64,000 bases of DNA from Lentimicrobiaceae bacterium (GTDB lineage Bacteria > Bacteroidota > Bacteroidia > Bacteroidales > Lentimicrobiaceae): positions 186,001 through 250,000 of the forward strand of contig JACJXH010000007.1 of NCBI GenBank assembly GCA_020636745.1. Reading direction: 5' to 3'. This document shows positions 46,522 to 56,030 of this stretch, piece after piece. Below the pieces are notes generated by a model. That model searched no databases. It worked only from the letters and a program-made list of their open reading frames with translations, and was not told the origin of the DNA. The first letter of the stretch is position 1; each line of letters begins with the position of its first letter. Made by a program: the position numbers and the translations under genes.

Positions 46522-49500
46522 TTATTGTTTGCCGGTTTTTTGCATATAAATCTCATACTGTTTCTGTAATTCTGATTTGGCTTTTCCGGCAAGTTCACTG
46601 CTGGCATGCATCTCGGCTATATATCCAATTCTGTTAATGATGGCCAGCGATTGCTGCATTTCCATTTCCAGTCCGGCTATTTTACCTTTCGGGAATCTGA
46701 AATAATAGTTCAAATCCTGTGTGCTTAATTCGAGCAGCCTTGACAGGATAGCATTGCCTTTTTCAGCTGCACCGGCTTTAAGATAGGCTTCGGCAACCGG
46801 CAGAATAAAATAATCAAACCTTACCGATTGGTCGGGCGTGATTTCCACACAGCGATCGCACACCGCAATGGCTTCCTTATATTTGCCTTCCGATACCAGT
46901 TGCGTGGCCAGTCTGCCAAAGTTGTTGCGGAGGTTGGTAACCATACGCCGGTTGGTTTCATCAAGGTAAATGCCTGGTTTTTCCATGTTGCCAAAGCGGA
47001 AAGTTTCCATCAGTCTGTTATAGAGGATGGCTGAATTTACATATCCGATGGCGTTTTCGTCCACAGGTTTTTTAACCGGTACCAGACGATAAGCCATGCC
47101 TTCGAGTCTGAAATAGGGCGTAAGTCCCAGATAGGCACTTTCGCCGGTAGTGGTTGAAAAATAGACAGGCCGTTCCCAGTTGTTATGAGCCAGCAGGTCG
47201 AGTATCATCAGCGATCCCTTGGTTAGCATACTGCTGTTGATGGTCCATGAGAGTGAATCAACCATGTAAGGTACATCAGCCGCGGGTACAGTTCCGTTGC
47301 TCACAACTTTGGCTGAATCAACAGGGATAAAGAAATGGTTGGTCGGAAAATAATCAACCAGTCCAATGGAGCTGTTTACCTGAAGTGCTTTGGGCTGTGT
47401 ATGTATGATGTCGAACAGGTCGCTCAGGTTAACCGGGCCATCCAGCCGTTTATCATTGGTCAGATACACCACATCGCGGGTTCCTGTTCTGTATTGGTCG
47501 TAGGTGAGGCTGAAGGGCAGGGGTTCCGAATTGTACAATTTGCGCTGCATTTGCCTGATATACCAGTCAGCATTCAGCAGGCTCAGGTTTACGACTCTTA
47601 CATCGGTGCGGATGCCTTCAACGTCCTGTGCATACCACAAAGGAAAGGTGTCGTTGTCGCCCATGGTAAATAAAATGGCATTTGGGGCACATGACTCAAG
47701 GTAGTTGCGGGCAATTTCGCGGGCAGTGTAGCGGCCTGAACGATCGTGATCGTCCCATCCTTCCGAGGCCATTATGCCGGGTACGGCTGCCAGGCAGATG
47801 ATTGTAATCAGAACAGCTGCCGGAATCCTGCTGATCCATCGGTTAGCCAGGCTTATCAATGCTGCAACGCCAATGCCTATCCATATGGCAAATGCATAAA
47901 ATGAGGCGGCATAGGCATAGTCGCGTTCACGGGGCTGGTATGCATACTGGTTCAGATAAACCACAATGGCAATACCGGTCATGATAAAAAGCAGGGCTAC
48001 TACCAGGGCATCTTTTGAGTTGCGGTTGCTGTGCCATAAAAGCCCTGCAAAGCCGAGCAGCAATGGCAGCAGGTAAAACTTGTTGCGTCCTTTGCTTTCC
48101 ATGCTTTCAGGCAACTGGCTTTGTGGTCCCAGCCGCATGGAATCAAGAGCCTGAATGCCACTGATCCAGTTGCCGTCAAGGTCGTTGCCAAAGCCTTGTG
48201 TGTCGTTTTGTTTGCCTGCAAAATTCCACATAAAATAACGCACATACATAAACTGCAGCTGATAGCTGAAGAAAAACCTCAGGTTTTCGGTAAAGGTGGG
48301 TTTGTTGATGACCACCTGTTCGCCATCGCTGTTGGTTGTTGTAATGGGTGTTCCTTTAACTTTTCCCCATTTGATATAATTGGCAGCGTGTGATTTTTCG
48401 CTGCTGCTCCACATACGTGGAAAAATGGTGGAAAAGGCCGGGTCATAAACGGGCTCATTCCCTTTTTTCTCGTCAATAATGATGTATTTTCCTGACTTAA
48501 TGTCTTTTATATACACGGGTTTGCCGTCTTTGCGGTCAACCACAGGAGCATTGTAATAGGGTCCGTGCAGCAATGGCCAGTCGCCGTATTGTTCACGGTT
48601 AAGGTAACTGAGCAGGTTGATGGCATTGTCAGGCTGATTCTCATTGATGGGGGTGTTGGCATTGGAGCGCACTATCAGCATAAAGAAACTCGAATATCCG
48701 ATAAGGATAAAAGTAAAGGCCAATATAGCAGTATTCCACAACACTTTTTTCTTTTTGCGGGTATAGGATAACCCCCAGATAATGGCAGAGCCCAAAACCA
48801 AAAAATAGAGCAAGGTGCCTGTGTTAAATGGTAGTCCGATGATGTTGACGGAAAACAGCTCGAAAAGCCCGGCAAGTTTTACCACCCAGGGGATAATCAG
48901 GTTCATGATAAGCCCCAGCAGCACTATTGAGGCAAGAAGTGCAATCACCATGCCTTTGGCTGAAGGCTTGTACTTTTTAAAGTAAAAGATGAGTGTAATG
49001 GCTGGAATGGCCAGTAAATTGAGCAGGTGAACCCCAATGCTTAGGCCTATCATAAAGGCAATCAATACTATCCATCGGATGGAATGTGGCTCTTCGGCAG
49101 CGTCTTCCCATTTGAGCATAGCCCAGAAAACAAATGCAGTGAAGAATGACGACATGGCATAAACCTCTCCTTCAACTGCCGAAAACCAGAATGAATCGCT
49201 GAAAGTGTAGGCCAGAGAGCCCACAAGACCGGCGCCGATAATGGTGATGATGTCGCCTTTTTCTGCTGTGTTTTCCTTCAAAACCAGCTTCCGTGTAAGG
49301 TGGGTGATGGTCCAGAATAAAAACAAAATGGTGAATCCGCTGCTGATGGCCGACATGGCATTGACCATAAAGGCCACTTTAGATGTATCGCCAAAAGCAA
49401 AAAGAGAAAAAAAACGGCCAATCATTTGAAATAGTGGTGCTCCCGGTGGGTGACCAACCTGCAGTTTAAAGGCTGTGGCAATGTATTCGCCGCAATCCCA

Positions 49501-49599
49501 GAAACTGGCCGTGGGCTCGGCAGTGAGCAGATAAACTGTGCTCGCTATGGCAAAAACTATCCAGCCTGCCATGTTGTTGATGCGCCTGTAAAGATTCAT
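46522..49599 (-). CDS. DUF2723 integral membrane protein
   Basis: This 1025-residue protein is predicted from hydrophobicity to have about a dozen membrane segments, mostly in the N-terminal 620 residues. The motif SFWDCGEYIATAFKLQVGHPPGAP (split here as WDCGEY and VGHPPGAP) is the hallmark of DUF2723, a Bacteroidota family distantly related to GT-C glycosyltransferases such as protein O-mannosyltransferases. The C-terminal 400 residues (DNDTFPLWYAQ...) form a soluble domain with TPR-like helices. Glycosyl transfer to surface proteins is a reasonable inference, not shown. A minus-strand TAAGTTTG at 49677-49684 may be its -7 box. Confidence 0.85.
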   Translation of the reverse strand: MNLYRRINNMAGWIVFAIASTVYLLTAEPTASFWDCGEYIATAFKLQVGHPPGAPLFQMIGRFFSLFAFGDTSKVAFMVNAMSAISSGFTILFLFWTITHLTRKLVLKENTAEKGDIITIIGAGLVGSLAYTFSDSFWFSAVEGEVYAMSSFFTAFVFWAMLKWEDAAEEPHSIRWIVLIAFMIGLSIGVHLLNLLAIPAITLIFYFKKYKPSAKGMVIALLASIVLLGLIMNLIIPWVVKLAGLFELFSVNIIGLPFNTGTLLYFLVLGSAIIWGLSYTRKKKKVLWNTAILAFTFILIGYSSFFMLIVRSNANTPINENQPDNAINLLSYLNREQYGDWPLLHGPYYNAPVVDRKDGKPVYIKDIKSGKYIIIDEKKGNEPVYDPAFSTIFPRMWSSSEKSHAANYIKWGKVKGTPITTTNSDGEQVVINKPTFTENLRFFFSYQLQFMYVRYFMWNFAGKQNDTQGFGNDLDGNWISGIQALDSMRLGPQSQLPESMESKGRNKFYLLPLLLGFAGLLWHSNRNSKDALVVALLFIMTGIAIVVYLNQYAYQPRERDYAYAASFYAFAIWIGIGVAALISLANRWISRIPAAVLITIICLAAVPGIMASEGWDDHDRSGRYTAREIARNYLESCAPNAILFTMGDNDTFPLWYAQDVEGIRTDVRVVNLSLLNADWYIRQMQRKLYNSEPLPFSLTYDQYRTGTRDVVYLTNDKRLDGPVNLSDLFDIIHTQPKALQVNSSIGLVDYFPTNHFFIPVDSAKVVSNGTVPAADVPYMVDSLSWTINSSMLTKGSLMILDLLAHNNWERPVYFSTTTGESAYLGLTPYFRLEGMAYRLVPVKKPVDENAIGYVNSAILYNRLMETFRFGNMEKPGIYLDETNRRMVTNLRNNFGRLATQLVSEGKYKEAIAVCDRCVEITPDQSVRFDYFILPVAEAYLKAGAAEKGNAILSRLLELSTQDLNYYFRFPKGKIAGLEMEMQQSLAIINRIGYIAEMHASSELAGKAKSELQKQYEIYMQKTGKQ

Positions 49600-49773
49600 A
49601 GCGTGTTATTTTTATGCTTTTCCCGTAAACCGGTTGAAGATGCGAAGGTAATATTTTTTGGCCTTGGCTTTTTGAGCAAACTTACACTGTGCTAAAAATG
49701 ATAATCTGCTGATGAAAACACTGGTAATCTGCCCCATTATATTGAGTAATTTGCCTGAGCCTCCCATCTCATA

Positions 49774-49806
49774 TTTGAGATCTCTGATAACAATTTCGTA
49801 TCTTTG
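49774..49806 (+). promoter_or_regulatory. Bacteroidota-type promoter of gpmA
   Basis: TTTG (49774-49777), 21 bp, then TATCTTTG (49799-49806); the leader to ATG 49853 would be about 40 nt. Confidence 0.65.
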
Positions 49807-49852
49807 CAAAAGCAAATCAAAGCATCATTATTACATTAATTATCTTCATTTT

Positions 49853-50599
49853 ATGAAAAAACTCGTTTTATTGCGTCATGGCGAAAGTGAATGGAATAAG
49901 GAAAACCGTTTTACCGGTTGGACTGATGTTGACCTTTCGGAAAAAGGTGTAAAAGAAGCTGCTGAAGCAGGTAAGGTATTGAAGGAAAACGGATTCAATT
50001 TTGATATGGCGTATACTTCTTTCCTGAAACGGGCTATCAAAACGCTGAACCTGGCTCTGGAATCAATGGATCAACTGTGGATTCCTGTGAAGAAAAGCTG
50101 GAGACTCAACGAAAAACACTACGGAAACCTGCAGGGCCTCAACAAGGCTGAAACAGCTGCAAAATACGGTGATGAACAAGTGCATATCTGGCGCCGCAGC
50201 TATGATATTCCACCCGCACCACTGGCCGGAAACGACGAACGTAACCCTCGCCTGGATGCCCGCTACAAAAGCGAAAATCCTGAATTGATTCCATTGACTG
50301 AATCGCTGAAAGATACTGTTGACCGCATGATTCCTTACTGGGAAGGCGAAATTCGCGAGTCGCTGAAAAATAACAGTCAGATTTTGGTGGCTGCTCATGG
50401 CAACAGCCTCAGGGCTGTGATCAAATACCTGAAAAATATCAGCGATCAGGATATTGTTAACCTCAATCTGCCCACTGGTATTCCTTATGTTTTTGAATTT
50501 GATGATGAGTTGAACCTCCAGAAAGATTACTTCCTGGGCGATCCTGAAGAGATTAAAAAACTGATGGATGCTGTGGCTAATCAAGGGAAAGCCAAATAG
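49853..50599 (+). CDS. gpmA: 2,3-bisphosphoglycerate-dependent phosphoglycerate mutase
   Basis: ATG 49853 yields 248 residues; the longer reading from 49712 crosses the promoter. The phosphohistidine motif LLRHGESEWN is at 5-14, FTGWTDVDLS follows, and the second histidine is in AAHGNSLRAVIK. It converts 3-phosphoglycerate to 2-phosphoglycerate in glycolysis. It is followed 8 bp later by a phosphatase gene and shares its transcript. Confidence 0.97.
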   Translation: MKKLVLLRHGESEWNKENRFTGWTDVDLSEKGVKEAAEAGKVLKENGFNFDMAYTSFLKRAIKTLNLALESMDQLWIPVKKSWRLNEKHYGNLQGLNKAETAAKYGDEQVHIWRRSYDIPPAPLAGNDERNPRLDARYKSENPELIPLTESLKDTVDRMIPYWEGEIRESLKNNSQILVAAHGNSLRAVIKYLKNISDQDIVNLNLPTGIPYVFEFDDELNLQKDYFLGDPEEIKKLMDAVANQGKAK

Positions 50600-50607
50600 C
50601 TGAGCTG

Positions 50608-51327
50608 ATGCCTAAACAGTGGGTTGTCCCTGATATTCATGGCTGTAGCCGGAGTCTGCGTGCTTTGGTCGAATCGCATATTGTGCCCGCAAAAGACGAT
50701 CATTTGTATTTTCTGGGCGATTTTGTTGATCGTGGCCCTGACTCAAAAGGCGTGCTTGATTATGTGATGGGGCTTCAGCAACAAGGATACACTGTTTTTC
50801 CCCTGAAAGGGAACCACGAAGAGTTTTTTGTGAAATCGTTCGATGAAGAAAAGGAGCTGAAGAGTTTTCTTTTCTTTAAACAAAGAAACAAATCCAAACT
50901 GCAGTGGCTGAAGCACGGAGGTTTGGAAGCCATGCAAAGCTTCCATACCGAAAACCTGCTTGATATTCCTGAACATTACATTGAATGGATGCGCAATCTT
51001 CCCTTGTATCATGAGCTGGATAAGTTTGTGCTGGTTCATGCCGGATTAAATTTTGATATCCCCAATCCTTTTGAGGATACTCACACCATGCTGTGGGTGC
51101 GCGAATTTAAAGTCAGATCCTATAAGATTGGTTATCGCAGGCTTATTCATGGTCATGTTCCGGTTAGCCTCGATTTTATTGATCTTACCATAAAATCTTC
51201 CAGCTATCCGTTTATCGATTTGGATAATGGATGTTATATGGCCAACCGGAATGGTTTTGGTAATCTTGTGGCACTCGAACTGGGTACCATGGAGCTCAAG
51301 GTTCAACCTAATATTGATATGGATTAG
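50608..51327 (+). CDS. PPP-family metallophosphatase (serine/threonine or ApaH-like)
   Basis: This 239-residue protein has all PPP motifs: DIHGC, GDFVDRGPDS, GNHEEF and GLNFDIP-type histidine with LIHGHVP. Bacterial members dephosphorylate proteins or split diadenosine tetraphosphate; the small size fits either. It begins 8 bp after gpmA. The pairing with gpmA is common in bacteria but the biochemical link is not known. Substrate cannot be assigned from sequence. Confidence 0.88.
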   Translation: MPKQWVVPDIHGCSRSLRALVESHIVPAKDDHLYFLGDFVDRGPDSKGVLDYVMGLQQQGYTVFPLKGNHEEFFVKSFDEEKELKSFLFFKQRNKSKLQWLKHGGLEAMQSFHTENLLDIPEHYIEWMRNLPLYHELDKFVLVHAGLNFDIPNPFEDTHTMLWVREFKVRSYKIGYRRLIHGHVPVSLDFIDLTIKSSSYPFIDLDNGCYMANRNGFGNLVALELGTMELKVQPNIDMD

Positions 51328-51343
51328 GCTGTTGCCTGAAAAC

Positions 51344-51377
51344 AAAAAGGGCTTTCTGTTGAAGAAAGCCCTTTTTG
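51344..51377. terminator. Bidirectional terminator between the phosphatase and AAA+ genes
   Basis: AAAAAGGGCTTTC pairs with GAAAGCCCTTTTT around a 7-nt loop, with T and A tracts on both sides, serving both converging genes. Confidence 0.9.
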
Positions 51378-51378
51378 T

Positions 51379-54300
51379 TTAAAAACCCAGTGGTTTTCTT
51401 GAGCCCTCTCCTGAAGACTTTGAAAAAATGGAAGTCAGCATTTTTTCAGCATTTTCAACGTCTGAAACCGTAAAGGTTACCATGTCGGTTTTTGGTAAGT
51501 CTGACATGTTGGCTATGCGGTTTGAATGCGCTTTTACCAGTTTTTCGTAAAAGTTTCTTACCATTCTTCCGTTACCAAAGCTCGCTGTTTTGTCATGATA
51601 AAGCCTGTTGATTAAATGGTTGACCAGCTGCAGTGCCTCAGGCTCAATTTCAAATCTTTTGCGCATAACCATCCGTTTGAAGATATCGAGCAGCTCATCA
51701 GGAGTGTAATCATTGAAAAAGAAATAATTGCTGAAACGCGATTCGAGCCCATGGTTCGAGCGAATAAAGTCTTGCATTTCCTGAGTATAACCGGCCACAA
51801 TTACTGCAAATTTATCGCGCTCATCGTCCATTCTTTTAAGCAAAGCCTGAACCGCTTCACTGCCAAAATCGTTGCTCCCTTTGGCGGAAGTAAGGGCATA
51901 GGCTTCATCAATAAACAATACGCCATACATGGCTGAGTCAATTACCTGATTGGTTTTGGGCGCTGTTTGTCCTACAAATTCAGCTACCAAATCGGCTCTG
52001 CTTACTTCTACCGAATGGCCTTTGGGCAAAAGGCCCAGGGCTTTGTAAATACGGCCCAGCAATCTTGCTACGGTGGTTTTTCCGGTTCCCGGAGGGCCGA
52101 AAAATACACTGTGAAGCGTTATCGGGTCCGCTTCATACCCGTTTTGTATAAGCTTTTGCTGCGTTTTAATGTAGTTGACCAGCGATATTACATTTTCCTT
52201 TATCTCTTTCAGGCCAACCATCTTGTTGAGCTCGGCCATTATTTCTTCAACTGTTTCAACATCTTTGTCTTCAAACTCATCCTGAACCGAAGCTTTGATA
52301 TCGTCAACGGTGATGGTGAGCAGCTCTTCGTCAGAAAGCCGGTCTACATCCTGCAATCCCAGTCTGGCCGACTGGTAACGGACTGCCTCTTCAAACAGGT
52401 TGCGGGCAGTACGGGCATTGCCGAATTGCTTGTCTTTCGACTGATAAAGAAAGTCGAAATACCGTCTGACTTTTGCTTCGGCCTCATCGGTAATCAGAAA
52501 CTTATTTTCGTTGCACATGGCCTCAAAAATAACGGTGAGCTGTGCTGCAGAGTAATCTTTAAAGTAAAAATAGCGTGTAAAACGATGCTGAAGTCCGGGG
52601 TTAGAGTTGATAAAGCGTTTCATTTCATCGGTATACCCGGCCACAATCACAATCAGGTTGTGTTTGTGGTCTTCCATTCGTTTTACCAGAATATTGACGG
52701 CCTCTTCGCCAAAATCGCCTTTTGATCCGGAAGGAACAAGGCTGTAAGCTTCATCAATAAACAAAATACCATCTAAAGCCGAATCAATAACTTTATTGGT
52801 TTTGATGCCTGTTTGTCCTACAAATTCGGCAACCAGCGCGGTGCGGTCAACTTCAACAACATGACCTTTTTTCAATATTCCGAGGGTTTTAAAAAAGCGT
52901 CCCATGAGCCGGGCCATGGTGGTTTTTCCGGTTCCCGGAGGCCCTGCAAATACGGTGTGCAAAGTGGTGTTGCCCAGGGCTATACCTCTTTCTTTCCGTT
53001 TTTTCTCCACTTTAATGTATTTGATGAGCGCATCCAAATCGCTCTTTATCTCTTCCAGTCCTGTAAGTTTGTTCAACTCCTTCATCAGGCTTTCTATGGT
53101 GTCAGGACTTTCAACGGGCGTTGGCTCGCCGGGCTCGTAGCGGCCGATATGACTTTCGGCCTGCGACTTTTCGGCTTCAGCCAGATTGCTTTTCAGTATT
53201 TCATTCTCCGGGTCAAGTAACAGTCCTTTTTTATAATAGGCAATGGCTGTTTCAAATTTGTCTTTTTCGGCGTAGGCAAATCCGATATTGTTGTAGGTTA
53301 TCGCATTTTCAATGCCTTCTGTTACTTCGGGCTTCGCTTTTTCAACAGCCTGTATTATTTCATCTACATCTGTTTCGCAGTCAATAACCTGGCAAATAAG
53401 ATTGCTCAGGATAACCGGGTCTGTTTCGCAGTATTCAAAAGCCTTGCGAAAGTTATCAAGGGCCTCATTTTTATTGCCTGCCAGGTCGAGTGTTACGCCC
53501 AGTGAGTTGTAAGCAGAATAATATTCAGGCTCCAGTTTGATGGCTTTTTTGAAACAATCGATGGCTTGCGCATATTCGCTGTCTTCGGAATGCTTTTTGC
53601 CTTTTTCAAAAAGCGTGACCGCTGCCGGGTTTTTTGAAGGTTCAGGCAACGGTGTATTTATCAGGTCGCGGGCTGTAGCACCTGATGATTCAGTGGTTTT
53701 GGCGTTGGGGAATTTTGTAAATACATATACCCACATTTCGTCGGCATAGAACATTTCGCTGATGCTGAAACCGGCTTTTGCTTTTTCCTGAATGAGTGCT
53801 TTGTCAAATTTTCCCCTGGTGGCCCAGCTTTGGGTGACAAAACCGGTGTTGTCTGACATAATGAGCGCCCATTTGCCATCGCCGTAAGCCAAAGAGGTAA
53901 TGTCTCTGCCGCGGTTCCATCCTGCAGTAATGAGGTCTTCGGGAAACGAGGAGAGCGTTTCAAAATACTGGGTTTGTGTTTTGGTGCCTTTCGACATCAC
54001 AACGGCCCATCGGTCAACACCATATGAAAGGCTCGTAACAGCATATCCATCCTTGTATCCCTGCTGTATCTCTTTTTCAGGAAACTGGCTGCTGGTGCGC
54101 CAAATCTGATCAGTAAACCCTGATTGTTTGGCTTGTATAACAACCCACCGGTCATTAACATACGAAAGGAAAATAATGTCAAAGCCTTCGTCCCAGCCTT
54201 CCTTGATTTCATCGGCCGGAAATACGGCATTGGTAGCCCATCGCTGAAGTCCATAGCTTGTTTGGGCTGAAGTGAGCAGTATCCATTTGCCTTCGCCGAA

Positions 54301-54393
54301 GGCAATGCCCTGTATTTGTTCGTTGTTTTCCCAGGCAGCATTGATTTCTTTGTCAGGATAATTACTGCAGGTATGATAAGTTTCAGATTGCAT
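51379..54393 (-). CDS. Tandem CbbX-type AAA+ ATPase with 46-residue W-repeats and TPRs
   Basis: This 1004-residue protein has no signal peptide. Residues 12-228 hold five repeats of exactly 46 residues (starting near 12, 58, 104, 150, 196), each with a (Y/F)P(D/E) start and a W in a beta strand, like DUF7477. TPR units lie at about 258-325 and 366-400. Two complete CbbX-like AAA+ domains follow: Walker A GPPGTGKT at 484-491 and 766-773, Walker B LFIDEA at 544-549 and 826-831, each with an EFVGQT and a sensor segment VIVAGYT. TPR plus CbbX-AAA recalls EccA of type VII secretion, but two AAA domains and the repeats are unusual. Function unknown; the upstream membrane gene probably partners it. 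Confidence 0.85.
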   Translation of the reverse strand: MQSETYHTCSNYPDKEINAAWENNEQIQGIAFGEGKWILLTSAQTSYGLQRWATNAVFPADEIKEGWDEGFDIIFLSYVNDRWVVIQAKQSGFTDQIWRTSSQFPEKEIQQGYKDGYAVTSLSYGVDRWAVVMSKGTKTQTQYFETLSSFPEDLITAGWNRGRDITSLAYGDGKWALIMSDNTGFVTQSWATRGKFDKALIQEKAKAGFSISEMFYADEMWVYVFTKFPNAKTTESSGATARDLINTPLPEPSKNPAAVTLFEKGKKHSEDSEYAQAIDCFKKAIKLEPEYYSAYNSLGVTLDLAGNKNEALDNFRKAFEYCETDPVILSNLICQVIDCETDVDEIIQAVEKAKPEVTEGIENAITYNNIGFAYAEKDKFETAIAYYKKGLLLDPENEILKSNLAEAEKSQAESHIGRYEPGEPTPVESPDTIESLMKELNKLTGLEEIKSDLDALIKYIKVEKKRKERGIALGNTTLHTVFAGPPGTGKTTMARLMGRFFKTLGILKKGHVVEVDRTALVAEFVGQTGIKTNKVIDSALDGILFIDEAYSLVPSGSKGDFGEEAVNILVKRMEDHKHNLIVIVAGYTDEMKRFINSNPGLQHRFTRYFYFKDYSAAQLTVIFEAMCNENKFLITDEAEAKVRRYFDFLYQSKDKQFGNARTARNLFEEAVRYQSARLGLQDVDRLSDEELLTITVDDIKASVQDEFEDKDVETVEEIMAELNKMVGLKEIKENVISLVNYIKTQQKLIQNGYEADPITLHSVFFGPPGTGKTTVARLLGRIYKALGLLPKGHSVEVSRADLVAEFVGQTAPKTNQVIDSAMYGVLFIDEAYALTSAKGSNDFGSEAVQALLKRMDDERDKFAVIVAGYTQEMQDFIRSNHGLESRFSNYFFFNDYTPDELLDIFKRMVMRKRFEIEPEALQLVNHLINRLYHDKTASFGNGRMVRNFYEKLVKAHSNRIANMSDLPKTDMVTFTVSDVENAEKMLTSIFSKSSGEGSRKPLGF
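53710..54360 (-). repeat. Five in-phase 138-bp protein-level repeats
   Basis: The N-terminal third of the AAA+ protein repeats every 46 codons. The repeats align at YP12, FP58, FP104, FP150 and FD196, each followed by GW or GY near position 17 and a DRW/GKW near position 28. DNA identity between units is low, so the repeat is old and maintained at the protein level. The final unit is shorter. Confidence 0.75.
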
Positions 54394-54434
54394 AAAGATT
54401 GGTTTTACTGATAAACTGATATGAAATCAGGTTT

Positions 54435-56030
54435 TTAATAACGCCGGCGCCGGCCAAGCAAGGCAAACAAGGCAAAAAGGATGAGCAGGAGCCCGATCAT
54501 GACAAACAACAATCCGGCTATCAGATAAAAGGCGACTATCATCGCCATTATATTCATTACCATGAGCAATCCCATTCTTAATAGCCCCCAAAACGGGCCT
54601 GCAATGGTAAGGCTTTCAAGAAAAAGAGCAAGCAGGAGCATGATGATGACGATGGAGCACCCCCATAGTGCCCAGTGTATCGGAAGGCTAAAACCTTTTG
54701 GAATCATACTTGCGCCTTCATTGAAAAACCATTCCAGCTCGCGGCTGTCCCAAAGAGAGCCTGCTATGAGCATAAACCCGAAAACAAGCCCCGGCGAGAT
54801 TATCCACCACTTGGGGCGCTCTACAGGAAAATACCTGTCAAAAATACTGGTTCGTCTGATTGCAGGTGTGCCGCCACTTTTTGAGGCATATGCTTCACGC
54901 GGATCTGTGTGACCTTTCATCTGAAACCAGGCATTCAACTCGTCCCTTTTTCTGATAATGATGATAAGTATAAAGGTAAAAACAGCAATAATCAGCCAAT
55001 TGCTGAACCGGTTGAAGCGAAAGATGTTGCCAATCAGGTTGTTGAGCCGGAGCATGGTTTTTAAACCTCCGGTTTTATAGCAGGCAGATTCAAGCTGATG
55101 ACCGCTGATAAAGCCCGTGAGATTTTGCTGGTTTTTTACTTCAAACCACTCGTTTCTCATTGAATTTAAAACGTTTACTGTGTCACCCTCTTTGAATACA
55201 TGCAGGGTATTGGGGCTGTTTACGCTGTCGCGGATGAGTATTTCATCGTAACCAACAATGAATATGTCGCCGGGCTGAACCTTGCACGTGCGTCGTTCTT
55301 CAAGCCGTTTCCGGTATTCGCTGCGGTCGTCAATGGTGTAAGCCTCTGTATTTTTATCGATTGGTTTCCCGTATATTTTTTCAATTTCGGCCAGGCTTAA
55401 TACGGTGTCAAATATCTGCAAGTCGTCCATGGCGCCATTGATTGAGCCTATCTCCAGGTTAGCTTCGCTCTTTTGCATGCGTGCTCTGCCAGCGAAAACC
55501 TCATTGTTCACGATTAATCTGGCCTGTTGATTCGGGTGATCATAGACGATGGCTATAAAAGTCCATTGATCTTTTAGGACTGCAGGGCCTTCAATTACGC
55601 CATCTTTTCCGGCTGAAGCTGCCCAGCGCTGTGTTCCGTTGCTGTATGTGGTTGAAATGCCCCTGGCTTTATCGTTGCCGCTGCGCAGAGGCGATGCTTT
55701 CTGGTAGGTTTCATTTGCCTTAATCCAGAAACAAATGCTGATTTGAGGTAGTTTTTCGGGCGAAATCTGAACGGGAAGGGTGATGTAGCCCCTGATGGCA
55801 TAGCCTGCCTCTGTAAACTGAGTAGCTTGCCCTGCCTGGCCAAACCGATCGGTGGCTGGCTTTATTCCGTTTGGCTTGCCTCTGAGTGCCGATTGGCTGA
55901 TTTCTTTGGCATTGCCATTGAGCTTATACCCGGCAACCAGATGTTGCTCCGGATTTTGTCCGTAAGCGAAGCAACCTGCCAACCAGGTCATTAACCAGAT
56001 ACTCAGAAGGGTTATTGGGTTGATTTTCAT
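54435..56030 (-). CDS. LamG-SH3 membrane protein paired with the AAA+ gene
   Basis: This 531-residue protein has a signal peptide with a possible lipobox (LAGC, C20). Residues 32-218 form a concanavalin/LamG-like beta sandwich (LVAGYKLNGNA...GAMDDLQIFDTVLS). An SH3-like domain (about 252-313, with EGDTVNVL and NEWFEVKN) follows, then membrane segments near 343-360, 408-427, 452-471, 482-502 and 503-526. The LamG and SH3 parts would face the periplasm. The gene lies 41 bp upstream of the AAA+ gene in the same direction, so the two are likely one transcript: a membrane sensor or scaffold and a cytoplasmic ATPase. Function is unknown. Confidence 0.8.
   Translation of the reverse strand: MKINPITLLSIWLMTWLAGCFAYGQNPEQHLVAGYKLNGNAKEISQSALRGKPNGIKPATDRFGQAGQATQFTEAGYAIRGYITLPVQISPEKLPQISICFWIKANETYQKASPLRSGNDKARGISTTYSNGTQRWAASAGKDGVIEGPAVLKDQWTFIAIVYDHPNQQARLIVNNEVFAGRARMQKSEANLEIGSINGAMDDLQIFDTVLSLAEIEKIYGKPIDKNTEAYTIDDRSEYRKRLEERRTCKVQPGDIFIVGYDEILIRDSVNSPNTLHVFKEGDTVNVLNSMRNEWFEVKNQQNLTGFISGHQLESACYKTGGLKTMLRLNNLIGNIFRFNRFSNWLIIAVFTFILIIIIRKRDELNAWFQMKGHTDPREAYASKSGGTPAIRRTSIFDRYFPVERPKWWIISPGLVFGFMLIAGSLWDSRELEWFFNEGASMIPKGFSLPIHWALWGCSIVIIMLLLALFLESLTIAGPFWGLLRMGLLMVMNIMAMIVAFYLIAGLLFVMIGLLLILFALFALLGRRRRY

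Noticed and set aside
51967..52725. A 252-codon plus-strand frame opposite the AAA+ gene
   Set aside because: It is antisense to the conserved AAA+ domains and rich in residues expected from reverse reading; no family pattern.
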